Shown here: positions 1-5,547 of the stretch, one piece after another
How the letters are laid out: each line of letters begins with the position of its first letter
Numbering within the stretch: the first letter of the stretch is position 1
DNA from: Candidatus Nealsoniibacteriota bacterium
GTDB lineage: Bacteria; Patescibacteriota; Minisyncoccia; Minisyncoccales; GWA2-38-27
Assembly (NCBI GenBank): GCA_003556925.1
Contig: PWQC01000033.1
Coordinates: 1-6,192, forward strand
DNA: 6,192 nucleotides
Direction of reading: 5' to 3'
The notes under the pieces: model-generated
Database searches by the model: none
Told to the model about the DNA's origin: nothing
Seen by the model: only the letters and a program-made list of their open reading frames with translations
Translations under genes and position numbers: made by a program

Positions 1-419
1 GTCTCAATCTCAATTCCCATATTTTTAGCCGTTCCTTCTATAATCTTTATTGCTGCCTCTATATTGTCTGTATTTAAATCAGACATCTTTTGCTCGGCTA
101 TCTCTTTAATCTTTTCTTTACTAATTTTGGCGACTTTTTTCTTGTTTGGCTCTCCAGATCCTTTTTCAATATTAGCTGCTTTTTTTAAGAGATCTGCCGC
201 CGGAGATTTTTTAAGTACCATCTCATAGCTCCTATCCTCATAAACCGTCACTACGACTGGAATTACAAACCCTTCTTGATCTTTGGTTTGGTCATTGAAT
301 TTAGAACAAAACTCACCTATATTTAAGCCATGCTGAGCTAAGGCGGGTCCTACAGGAGGTGCCGGAGTCGCCTTTCCGGCTGGTAATTGAATTTTAACGA
401 TTGCTTTAACTTTTTTCAT
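1..419 (-). CDS. rplK: 50S ribosomal protein L11 (3' end just outside window)
   Basis: L11 binds 23S rRNA at the GTPase-associated centre at the base of the L7/L12 stalk. My translation from the ATG at 419-417 gives 139 complete codons plus two bases. The N-terminal domain shows the family pattern [14 protein letters not shown] (residues 14-27) followed by HGLNIGEFC (30-38). The C-terminal rRNA-binding domain shows [12 protein letters not shown] (71-82), GSGEPNK (87-93) and IEGTAKNMG (127-135). Bacterial L11 is usually about 141 residues, so only one or two codons and the stop are missing at the left edge. The start overlaps the nusG stop as ATGA. Nothing resembling a Shine-Dalgarno sequence precedes it (upstream bases are A/T), so coupled translation from nusG is likely. 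rplA would be expected next. Confidence 0.97.
   Translation of the reverse strand, partial: MKKVKAIVKIQLPAGKATPAPPVGPALAQHGLNIGEFCSKFNDQTKDQEGFVIPVVVTVYEDRSYEMVLKKSPAADLLKKAANIEKGSGEPNKKKVAKISKEKIKEIAEQKMSDLNTDNIEAAIKIIEGTAKNMGIEIE
416..419 (-). other. ATGA start/stop overlap, nusG to rplK
   Basis: The same four-base ATGA arrangement joins nusG (stop TGA) to rplK (start ATG). There is no recognisable ribosome binding site in the preceding 20 bases, which are nearly all A and T. This suggests translational coupling and a fixed output ratio of NusG and L11. Confidence 0.85.
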
Positions 420-961
420 ATTTTTTTAATTTGTAATAGATCTATCTCTACGGGGGTGTCTCTTCCAAACATATTAACCAAAACTTTTACCTTTCCCCTT
501 TCTTGGTCCATCTCGTCAACTTTTCCGTCAAAATCTTTGAAAGGACCGTCTGTTATTTTAACATTATCACCTTTTTTAAACAAAGTTTGATATTGAGGAT
601 CTTTAACTCCCATCCTTTTTTTTAATGTCTCGATCTCTTCTTGAGAAGCCGGTATGGGAGTTATCCCTGATCCGATAAAACCGGTAACATTAGGCGTGTT
701 CCTGACAACATACCAAGAGTCGTCGGTTACTATCATCTCTACTAAAACGTATCCGGGATATATCTTTTCTTCCACCGTCTTTCTTTTGCCGTTTTTTATC
801 TTAATTGTTTTTTCTTTCGGTACGATCACTTCAAATATCTTGTCCTGCATCTGTAAAGATTCTATTCTTTTTCTTAAATTTTCAGCCACCGCATCTTCAT
901 ACCCTGAATAAGTATGGATAACATACCAACGTCTCTCTTGTGGTAATTTTTGTCTACTCAT
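416..961 (-). CDS. nusG: Transcription termination/antitermination factor NusG
   Basis: NusG binds the RNA polymerase clamp to modulate pausing, and its C-terminal KOW domain contacts Rho or ribosomal protein S10. The 181-residue product has the usual two-domain bacterial length. The NGN domain (about residues 11-115) opens with [12 protein letters not shown] and contains [11 protein letters not shown] (66-76), [15 protein letters not shown] (83-97) and a TPIP segment. The KOW domain (about 127-181) carries [14 protein letters not shown] (128-141), DGKV and VEIDLLQI. It starts at an ATG overlapping the secE stop (ATGA at 958-961) and ends in an ATGA with rplK, so three genes are read almost without gaps. 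No GGAG-type ribosome binding site is seen upstream. The phrase [13 protein letters not shown] is familiar to me from Parcubacteria NusG, which supports the taxonomic guess but does not prove it. Confidence 0.98.
   Translation of the reverse strand: MSRQKLPQERRWYVIHTYSGYEDAVAENLRKRIESLQMQDKIFEVIVPKEKTIKIKNGKRKTVEEKIYPGYVLVEMIVTDDSWYVVRNTPNVTGFIGSGITPIPASQEEIETLKKRMGVKDPQYQTLFKKGDNVKITDGPFKDFDGKVDEMDQERGKVKVLVNMFGRDTPVEIDLLQIKKI
958..961 (-). other. ATGA start/stop overlap, secE to nusG
   Basis: On the minus strand the four bases read ATGA. TGA ends secE and ATG starts nusG. The upstream sequence is A/T-rich with no GGAG motif, so nusG initiation probably depends on ribosomes terminating on secE. 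The coupling is inferred; the overlap is seen directly. Confidence 0.85.
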
Positions 962-1158
962 ATCTTAAGAATAAATTTGTTTAATAATTCCATAAAAATA
1001 CGATCAAAGCCACCTAAAATAATCGCCACCACCACAGAGGCGCCGATAACAATCGCGGTATATCTAATTGTCTCTTTTCTATTTGGCCAGGTTACTTTGT
1101 TTAATTCAGCCTTCACCTCTTTCAAAAAAACAATGATCTTGGTAATAAAATTATTCAT
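958..1158 (-). CDS. secE: Preprotein translocase subunit SecE
   Basis: SecE is the small essential clamp of the SecYEG protein-conducting channel in the inner membrane. The 66-residue product is the short single-span form. It has an amphipathic N-terminal helix with FLKEVKAELNKVTWPNRKET (residues 11-30), matching the SecE signature of a charged helix followed by V-x-W-P-x-R-x-E-T. One hydrophobic span of about 23 residues follows (33-55). The ATG at 1158-1156 is preferred because it gives the usual number of residues before the helix and is the first ATG after the upstream stop. No Shine-Dalgarno sequence precedes it. A promoter-like sequence lies immediately upstream and predicts a near-leaderless transcript. 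The gene follows gyrB by 33 bases and overlaps nusG by four bases. Confidence 0.95.
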   Translation of the reverse strand: MNNFITKIIVFLKEVKAELNKVTWPNRKETIRYTAIVIGASVVVAIILGGFDRIFMELLNKFILKI

Positions 1159-1166
1159 ATGGATAT

Positions 1167-1195
1167 ATAGTATTAAAAAAGCGTCTAAATGTCAA
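1167..1195 (-). promoter_or_regulatory. Candidate sigma-70-type promoter for secE-nusG-rplK
   Basis: Read on the minus strand, TTGACA (1195-1190, consensus -35) is followed after exactly 17 bases by TACTAT (1172-1167, four of six matches to the -10 consensus). The -35 box contains the TGA stop codon of gyrB (1194-1192). A start point seven bases after the -10 would be near 1160, only about two bases before the secE ATG at 1158, giving an almost leaderless mRNA. The promoter would let the secE operon be transcribed independently of gyrB. This is a sequence match only; the transcription start is inferred. Confidence 0.65.
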
Positions 1196-3894
1196 ATATC
1201 CAAGTTTTTAACCTCACTGGCGTAAGTTTGGATAAATTTCTTTCTTAAAGAGACGTCGTCTCCCATTAACATGTCAAATACTCTATCTGCTTCTTTGGCA
1301 TCCTCCATGGTAACTTGAGATAAGATCCTGTTATCCGGGTTCATGGTAGTCTCCCAAAGCTGAGAAGGGTTCATCTCTCCAAGTCCTTTGTATCTTTGAA
1401 TAGAAAAATTACTTTGTTTTATTTTTTTAAGAATCTCTTCTTTTCCTTTTTCTGTATAAGCATAATGAATCTCTTTACCGGCTTGAATCTTGTATAGAGG
1501 CGGCTGAGCGATGTATAAGTATCCTTTTTCAATAATAGGCTTGAAGTAACGGAAAAATAGAGTTAATAAAAGGGTTCTGATATGAGACCCGTCAACATCA
1601 GCATCTAAGGTAAGAATAATTTTATGGTATCTGATCTTATCAAGATTAAAGTCTTCTCCCACAGCTGTTCCTAAAGCAATAATTAAGGCCCTGATCTCTT
1701 TAGAAGCAAGTATCTTATCTAAACGAGCTCTTTCTACGTTTAAAATTTTCCCTCTTAAGGGAAGAATAGCTTGAAATTTTCTGTCTCTTGCTAATTTACA
1801 ACTGTTATGTACGAAAACTCCGGAAGCTAAGGCAAAATTATGAGTATTAGCGACTTCAAGATCGTAGACGTCTATTTTTTTCTTAAGAGATACTATCTTT
1901 TTTATCTTATGGTTATAATTTAAAACCAAGTCTTTTAATTTTTCTTCATTTCCTGTAAAAAATCTTTGAGAAACCGTTTCATATTTTAAAAGATTTTTAT
2001 TTTTCGTCATTGATCTTTCTCTGTCGTATTTTTTCTTATCAAGCTTTCCATCTCTTTCAAAAATTTCTCTCATAAACTTTAACTCTGCTCGACGAGTTTC
2101 TCTACTTTTCTCTTTTACACCCTCACAGTGGTTCAATTTGTTAAAATCAATATGATCCCCTTCTCTCAGATAAGCATCATTTTCAAGGTTATAATTATCG
2201 CTTAAAAGATGAGTGAAAATCCATTTCATTTTTAAAGAATCAAAGACCATTTCGCCTCCCTCGGTGGTTGTTTCCCCCTTTTTTTCAGAATGTTTTTTAT
2301 ATAAAGGCATTAAAGAATCGTTTTCAGTTAACTTTTGCGCCACTTTATAAGTCCCATCCTTTAACATAAATTTATGGTCCGGAGTGCAAATAATCTCTTC
2401 GTTGTTATCGAGTGTCACTTTAATAACCTTGGTATTAATCTTTGTTTTTCTCGGATTTTCGATTAGCCCGATTCCGACAGAACCATCTTCTTTTATAGTA
2501 TAACAATAATTTTTTCTTCCTTGTTTATCTTCTTCGACCAAGCCTTCAAAAGAAAGATTACGCCCACCAACTAAAGCCACTTCTGTCTCTTTAGAAAAGC
2601 AACCTCCGGCGGAATCTCCTTCCACTAAAAAAAGCTCTGACTCTTCAGGTTTTTTGGAAGAACAGTCGGCTAGCTTTCCAGGAAGGGATAATCCGTCCAT
2701 AATCCCCTTTCTCAAAACAGTATCCTTGGCTACCCTAGCCGCTTTTCTCGCCTTTAAAGATAAAATACATTTTTTAATAATATTTTTGGCGTCTTGAGGG
2801 TTTCTCTCTAAAAAATCGATTAGATGTTCAGAAACAATCTGATCTACCGCTGATTTTGCTTCGGTATTCCCTAATTTAGCTTTCGTCTGGCCTTCGAATT
2901 GAGGCTCTTTTATCTTGATAGAGACGACGCTTGTTAATCCTTCCCTAATGTCTTCTCCAGAAAAATTATCTTCTGTTTTTTTAATAATATCATTTTTTCT
3001 GGCATAATCATTAAAAGTTCGGGTTAGCGCAGACCTAAAGCCGGTCAAATGAGTTCCTCCATCCACTGTATAGATATTATTAGCAAAACTCTCTTCATAA
3101 CATTCGTATTCATCAGTATATCTTAAAGCGGCTTCAATAAAAATTTCATTACTTTCTCCAGAGCAGTAAAAAACACTATCATGCCTGGGAACCACGTCTT
3201 TGGTTAAATACTTTACGTAAGAAGCAATCCCCCCTTCGAAATAAAAAGAATATTTAGCGTATTTTTTTTCTCTCTCGTCTTTAAAGCTTATTTTAACCCC
3301 CTTGGTCAAATAGGCTTGCTGTCTTAAATATTTTAAAATTTTCTTTTCGTCAAACTTTATCTCTTTAAAAATTTCAACGTCCGGTTCAAAGATAATAGTT
3401 GTGCCTGTTTTTCTTGAAGCTCCTAGCTTTTTAACCGGAGTTTTAATCTTTCCTTGGCTATATTCCTGAGAAAAGGTGCCCCCATCTCGAGAGATCTCCA
3501 CCCTCATATATTTAGACAGAGCACAAACGACCGAAACTCCCACGCCGTGTAATCCCCCGGAAACTTTATAAACATCACCTCCAAATTTTCCACCAGCATG
3601 CAAGGTGGTCATAATGGTTTCAAGAGCCGATTTTTTTGTTATCGCATGTTTATCAACCGGGATTCCCCTTCCATTGTCTGATATTTTAACCCTATTTTCT
3701 GGTAAAAGAGTCACTTCAATATTATCAGCATACCCCATCATCGCCTCATCAAGGCAATTATTAATACACTCCCAAATTAGATGGAGTAAACCGTCTAAAC
3801 CGGTAGATCCAATATACATACCCGGTCTTTTTCTGACCGGATCTAGTCCTTTTAAAACATAAATATCTTTAGCGGTGTATTTGCTATTTTCCAT
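1192..3894 (-). CDS. gyrB: DNA gyrase subunit B precursor containing an intein
   Basis: GyrB supplies ATPase and DNA-cleavage Mg2+ functions to the A2B2 gyrase that introduces negative supercoils. The 900-residue precursor starts with a GHKL ATPase domain: E42 and N46 in ECINNCLDEA, D73 in DNGRGIPV, GLHGVGVSVV at 114-123, R136 and T165. These positions match E. coli numbering. A transducer domain follows (QTK at 336-338). The Toprim domain has EGDSAGG at 425-431, then the intein (432-697), then resumes with RDRKFQAILPLRGK and DADVDG (764-769). The C-terminus has QRYKGLGEMNP and ends VKNLDI. DADVDGSHIRTL points to GyrB rather than ParE. Without the intein the protein is 634 residues, a normal short GyrB. 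N45 replaces the usual Asp next to catalytic N46. No gyrA is visible; hydA lies 39 bases upstream. Confidence 0.97.
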   Translation of the reverse strand: MENSKYTAKDIYVLKGLDPVRKRPGMYIGSTGLDGLLHLIWECINNCLDEAMMGYADNIEVTLLPENRVKISDNGRGIPVDKHAITKKSALETIMTTLHAGGKFGGDVYKVSGGLHGVGVSVVCALSKYMRVEISRDGGTFSQEYSQGKIKTPVKKLGASRKTGTTIIFEPDVEIFKEIKFDEKKILKYLRQQAYLTKGVKISFKDEREKKYAKYSFYFEGGIASYVKYLTKDVVPRHDSVFYCSGESNEIFIEAALRYTDEYECYEESFANNIYTVDGGTHLTGFRSALTRTFNDYARKNDIIKKTEDNFSGEDIREGLTSVVSIKIKEPQFEGQTKAKLGNTEAKSAVDQIVSEHLIDFLERNPQDAKNIIKKCILSLKARKAARVAKDTVLRKGIMDGLSLPGKLADCSSKKPEESELFLVEGDSAGGCFSKETEVALVGGRNLSFEGLVEEDKQGRKNYCYTIKEDGSVGIGLIENPRKTKINTKVIKVTLDNNEEIICTPDHKFMLKDGTYKVAQKLTENDSLMPLYKKHSEKKGETTTEGGEMVFDSLKMKWIFTHLLSDNYNLENDAYLREGDHIDFNKLNHCEGVKEKSRETRRAELKFMREIFERDGKLDKKKYDRERSMTKNKNLLKYETVSQRFFTGNEEKLKDLVLNYNHKIKKIVSLKKKIDVYDLEVANTHNFALASGVFVHNSCKLARDRKFQAILPLRGKILNVERARLDKILASKEIRALIIALGTAVGEDFNLDKIRYHKIILTLDADVDGSHIRTLLLTLFFRYFKPIIEKGYLYIAQPPLYKIQAGKEIHYAYTEKGKEEILKKIKQSNFSIQRYKGLGEMNPSQLWETTMNPDNRILSQVTMEDAKEADRVFDMLMGDDVSLRKKFIQTYASEVKNLDI
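1804..2601 (-). mobile_element. GyrB intein, splicing-competent by sequence (266 residues)
   Basis: The intein is precursor residues 432-697. It starts with Cys432 right after EGDSAGG and ends with His696-Asn697, followed by Ser698 as the +1 nucleophile. Block A is CFSKETEVAL. Block B is ICTPDHKFML, with T504 and H507 in the TxxH arrangement. Block F is IDVYDLEVANTHNF and block G is SGVFVHN. All four splicing steps therefore have their expected residues. Many stretches match my memory of the Synechocystis GyrB intein (LVEE-KQG, KVIKVTLDN, CTPDHKFML, HNFALASGVFVHNS), including the same Ser+1 and the same Toprim site. Insertion here splits the Mg2+-binding Toprim motif from the rest of the domain, so unspliced GyrB should be inactive. 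Base composition looks like the flanking gyrB, arguing against very recent arrival. Confidence 0.95.
1924..2277 (-). pseudogene. Remnant of an HNH homing endonuclease inside the intein
   Basis: Between the two splicing halves lie about 118 residues (precursor 540-657). The segment begins GGEMVFDSLKMKWIFTHLL and contains GDHIDFNKLNHCEG (579-592). HNH endonucleases of inteins normally read HHxDFNKxNNNPxN here and continue with a second histidine-bearing helix. In this copy the first His of the pair is Asp (D580), the NNNP part is gone, and no histidine follows until the splicing domain. The remainder (FMREIFERDGKLDKKKYDRE, then MTKNKNLLKYETVSQRFF) resembles the tail of the Synechocystis GyrB intein insert as I remember it. 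The pattern suggests an in-frame internal deletion of about 170 residues that removed the catalytic half and the repeats after it. Frame and splicing domain are intact, so it is dead as a nuclease but tolerated as a linker. Confidence 0.7.
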
Positions 3895-3908
3895 ATGGTT
3901 ATACTCTT

Positions 3909-3937
3909 ATCTTAGCTTAAAAAGCAGATAAAATCAA
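3909..3937 (-). promoter_or_regulatory. Weak candidate promoter for gyrB
   Basis: On the minus strand TTGATT (3937-3932, four of six) and TAAGAT (3914-3909, four of six) are 17 bases apart. The -35 box includes the TGA stop codon of hydA (3936-3934). The predicted start near 3902 would leave about eight bases before the gyrB ATG. A second -10-like TATAAC lies at 3903-3898 but would place the start inside the ATG. The gap between hydA and gyrB is only 39 bases with no hairpin, so read-through from the hydrogenase genes is equally possible. Confidence 0.35.
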
Positions 3938-5547
3938 GCCGAAGGTTCAATGTGGAACAATCCTTTATCTCGACTATATTTAGTAATAACTGGATTTAAA
4001 TGAGACATTTTATTCTTCTTTTTTTTATCAATTCCAATAATTCCTTGCGCTCTTTCTTTAATGATTACTTTACTACTGGGCATCGGCTGACCCCCGCCCC
4101 CCACACAACCACCGGGACAAGCCATTACTTCAATAAAATCGTAATGATGAGCTTTTTTTAAAATTTTGGCGGCTTTTTTTGTTCCGTAAATTATCGCTAT
4201 CTTAATACCTTTTATCTCGGCTTCTTTAACGCCCGCCTCTCTCTCTTTAAATTTAATCTTTAAATCTTTATTAAAGATAGTTCTCAGAGCGGCGACGGCT
4301 ACTCCTCCGGTTTGACCAAAGATAATTCCCGATCCAGAAGCATCTCCAAAGTGGTTATCGAATTCTCTACCTTTAATGTTTCTGAAATCAATTTTCTTTT
4401 TTTTAATTAGCCTGGCTAACTCTCTAGTAGTCAAAACATAATCTACTGGTTTTAATTTATTAATCTTTAGTCTTTTGTTTTCGATTTCATGTTTTTTAGA
4501 GACGCAAGGCATCACCGAAACAACAATAATCTTTTTAGGATCAATCCCCTGTTCTTTGGCATAATAGGTTTTAATTAATGTACCGGATATAATGTGGGGA
4601 GATTTGACCGTAGTTAAATTAGTTATAAATTGAGGATAATATTTTTCAATAAACCGGACCCAGGCGGGGCAACAAGAAGTCATTAAAGGAAGATTTTTTT
4701 TCTTTCTCAATCTTTGTTTTAATTCCTCTGCCTCTTCGACGGTAGTAAAATCAGCACCCACTGAAACATCAAAAACTTTATCGGCTCCTATTTCGTATAA
4801 ACTGGCAATCATCTTTCCTAAGAGATTTTTTCCCGGTTTAAAGCCAAAAGACTCCCCTATACTTGTTCTGACTGCCGGAGCTATTTGAAAAAAAAGATGT
4901 TTGTCTTTGTCAGAAAGATCTTTCTCAATTTTTTTACTTCCTTCCGTTGCTTCAAACGCTCCCGCCGGACAGTGAATAATACATTGACCACAAAAGATAC
5001 AATCTCTTGTTTTATCGGGTCTAACTTCAAACATACACCCCTTCCCCTTTGTCTTTAAATATTTAACCTCCTGCCCATCACACACTTCTAGACAATTTTT
5101 ACAATCGATACATTTAGAGCTGTCGAAAGAGAGAGAAGAACCAAAATTATAAATGGGAAAGTCCTTCTTTCTATTTTTAAACCTGTCTCTCTTTAATTTA
5201 TACTTTTCAGCTAATTTTAAAATTTTACAATCATCGATCCAGACACAATTTTGGCACTCTTGAATATGCTGGGCAAAGATTAATTCTAAGTTTATCTTTC
5301 TTAATCTTTCTATCTCCTTGGATGAAGTGACTATTTTCATCCCGGATTTTATCTCAGTGTTACAGGCGGTTAAAAGAAGATTATCAACCTCTACCAAGCA
5401 TAATCGACAACTTCCTGACGCTTTAACATCTGAATGATAACAAAGATTGGGAATCTCAATATTATTTCTTAAGGCTACCTCTAATATCGTCTCTCCCTTC
5501 TTTCCTTTAATCTCTTTTTTATCTATGAAAATTTTAATCTGTTCCAT
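3934..5547 (-). CDS. hydA: [FeFe]-hydrogenase catalytic subunit, NADH-linked type
   Basis: This enzyme reduces protons to H2 (or the reverse) at the H-cluster, probably with NADH-derived electrons from the upstream NuoF-like subunit. Domains in order: plant-type [2Fe-2S] (C36, C47, C50, C62); His-ligated [4Fe-4S] (H94, C98, C101, C107); two [4Fe-4S] motifs (C146/149/152/156 and C183/186/189/193); then the H domain. Its three signatures are complete: TSCCPAW (290-296), MPCVSKKHE (346-354) and EVMACPGGCVGGGGQP (473-488). A small-subunit-like tail ends at 537. Length and layout match the clostridial CpI-like form (about 574 residues). The C-terminal [2Fe-2S] extension known in Thermotoga HydA is absent. 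The usual GGVMEAALR reads GGVAVAALR (414-422). The start is favoured because the [2Fe-2S] domain begins at once. No Shine-Dalgarno is present. The maturases HydE, HydF and HydG are not in the window. Confidence 0.96.
   Translation of the reverse strand: MEQIKIFIDKKEIKGKKGETILEVALRNNIEIPNLCYHSDVKASGSCRLCLVEVDNLLLTACNTEIKSGMKIVTSSKEIERLRKINLELIFAQHIQECQNCVWIDDCKILKLAEKYKLKRDRFKNRKKDFPIYNFGSSLSFDSSKCIDCKNCLEVCDGQEVKYLKTKGKGCMFEVRPDKTRDCIFCGQCIIHCPAGAFEATEGSKKIEKDLSDKDKHLFFQIAPAVRTSIGESFGFKPGKNLLGKMIASLYEIGADKVFDVSVGADFTTVEEAEELKQRLRKKKNLPLMTSCCPAWVRFIEKYYPQFITNLTTVKSPHIISGTLIKTYYAKEQGIDPKKIIVVSVMPCVSKKHEIENKRLKINKLKPVDYVLTTRELARLIKKKKIDFRNIKGREFDNHFGDASGSGIIFGQTGGVAVAALRTIFNKDLKIKFKEREAGVKEAEIKGIKIAIIYGTKKAAKILKKAHHYDFIEVMACPGGCVGGGGQPMPSSKVIIKERAQGIIGIDKKKKNKMSHLNPVITKYSRDKGLFHIEPSA
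4084..4680 (-). other. H-cluster binding region of HydA (L1, L2, L3 signatures)
   Basis: L1 (TSCCPAW, 4680-4660) contains the proton-relay Cys292 and the first cluster ligand Cys293. L2 (4512-4486) contains Cys348 after Met346. L3 (4131-4084) contains Cys477 and Cys481, which complete the [4Fe-4S] subcluster and bridge to the diiron site. All ligand cysteines expected in catalytic group A enzymes are present, so this looks like an active hydrogenase and not a sensory or Narf-like relative. Confidence 0.9.
5523..5547 (-). other. 25-base overlap of hydB 3' end and hydA 5' end
   Basis: The NuoF-like frame ends with TAG at 5525-5523, while hydA starts with ATG at 5547-5545 in another frame. The last NuoF residues and the first HydA residues share DNA. 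No Shine-Dalgarno sequence precedes the hydA ATG (upstream bases are T- and A-rich), so re-initiation by ribosomes translating the NuoF-like gene is the simplest explanation. That mechanism is inferred. Confidence 0.75.

Noticed and set aside
1159..1191. Terminator or structured leader between gyrB and secE
   Set aside because: There is a run of six T on the coding strand, but no paired stem precedes it. The run falls in the spacer of the promoter candidate.
387..1225. Three plus-strand open frames (67, 85 and 91 residues) opposite rplK, nusG and secE
   Set aside because: They lie antisense to strongly recognised genes, resemble no family I know, and are Phe/Ile/Ser-rich as expected from complementing Lys-rich coding sequence.
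1804..2601. Reading the insertion as a fused extra domain or a misassembled fragment
   Set aside because: Both edges fall exactly on intein splice residues (Cys1, His-Asn, Ser+1), and the flanks rejoin into a perfect Toprim motif.
3605..3862. Plus-strand open frame of 85 residues opposite the 5' part of gyrB
   Set aside because: It is fully antisense to the conserved GHKL ATPase domain and has no recognisable motif.
1192..3894. Reading the gene as parE (topoisomerase IV) rather than gyrB
   Set aside because: DADVDGSHIRTL, the C-terminal VKNLDI and the E. coli GyrB-like residue numbering favour GyrB. The intein site is also one known in GyrB.
3895..3933. Rho-independent terminator between hydA and gyrB
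   Set aside because: The gap is A/T-rich with a short T run but no GC-rich inverted repeat before it. AAGCTT-like pieces are too short to form a stable stem.
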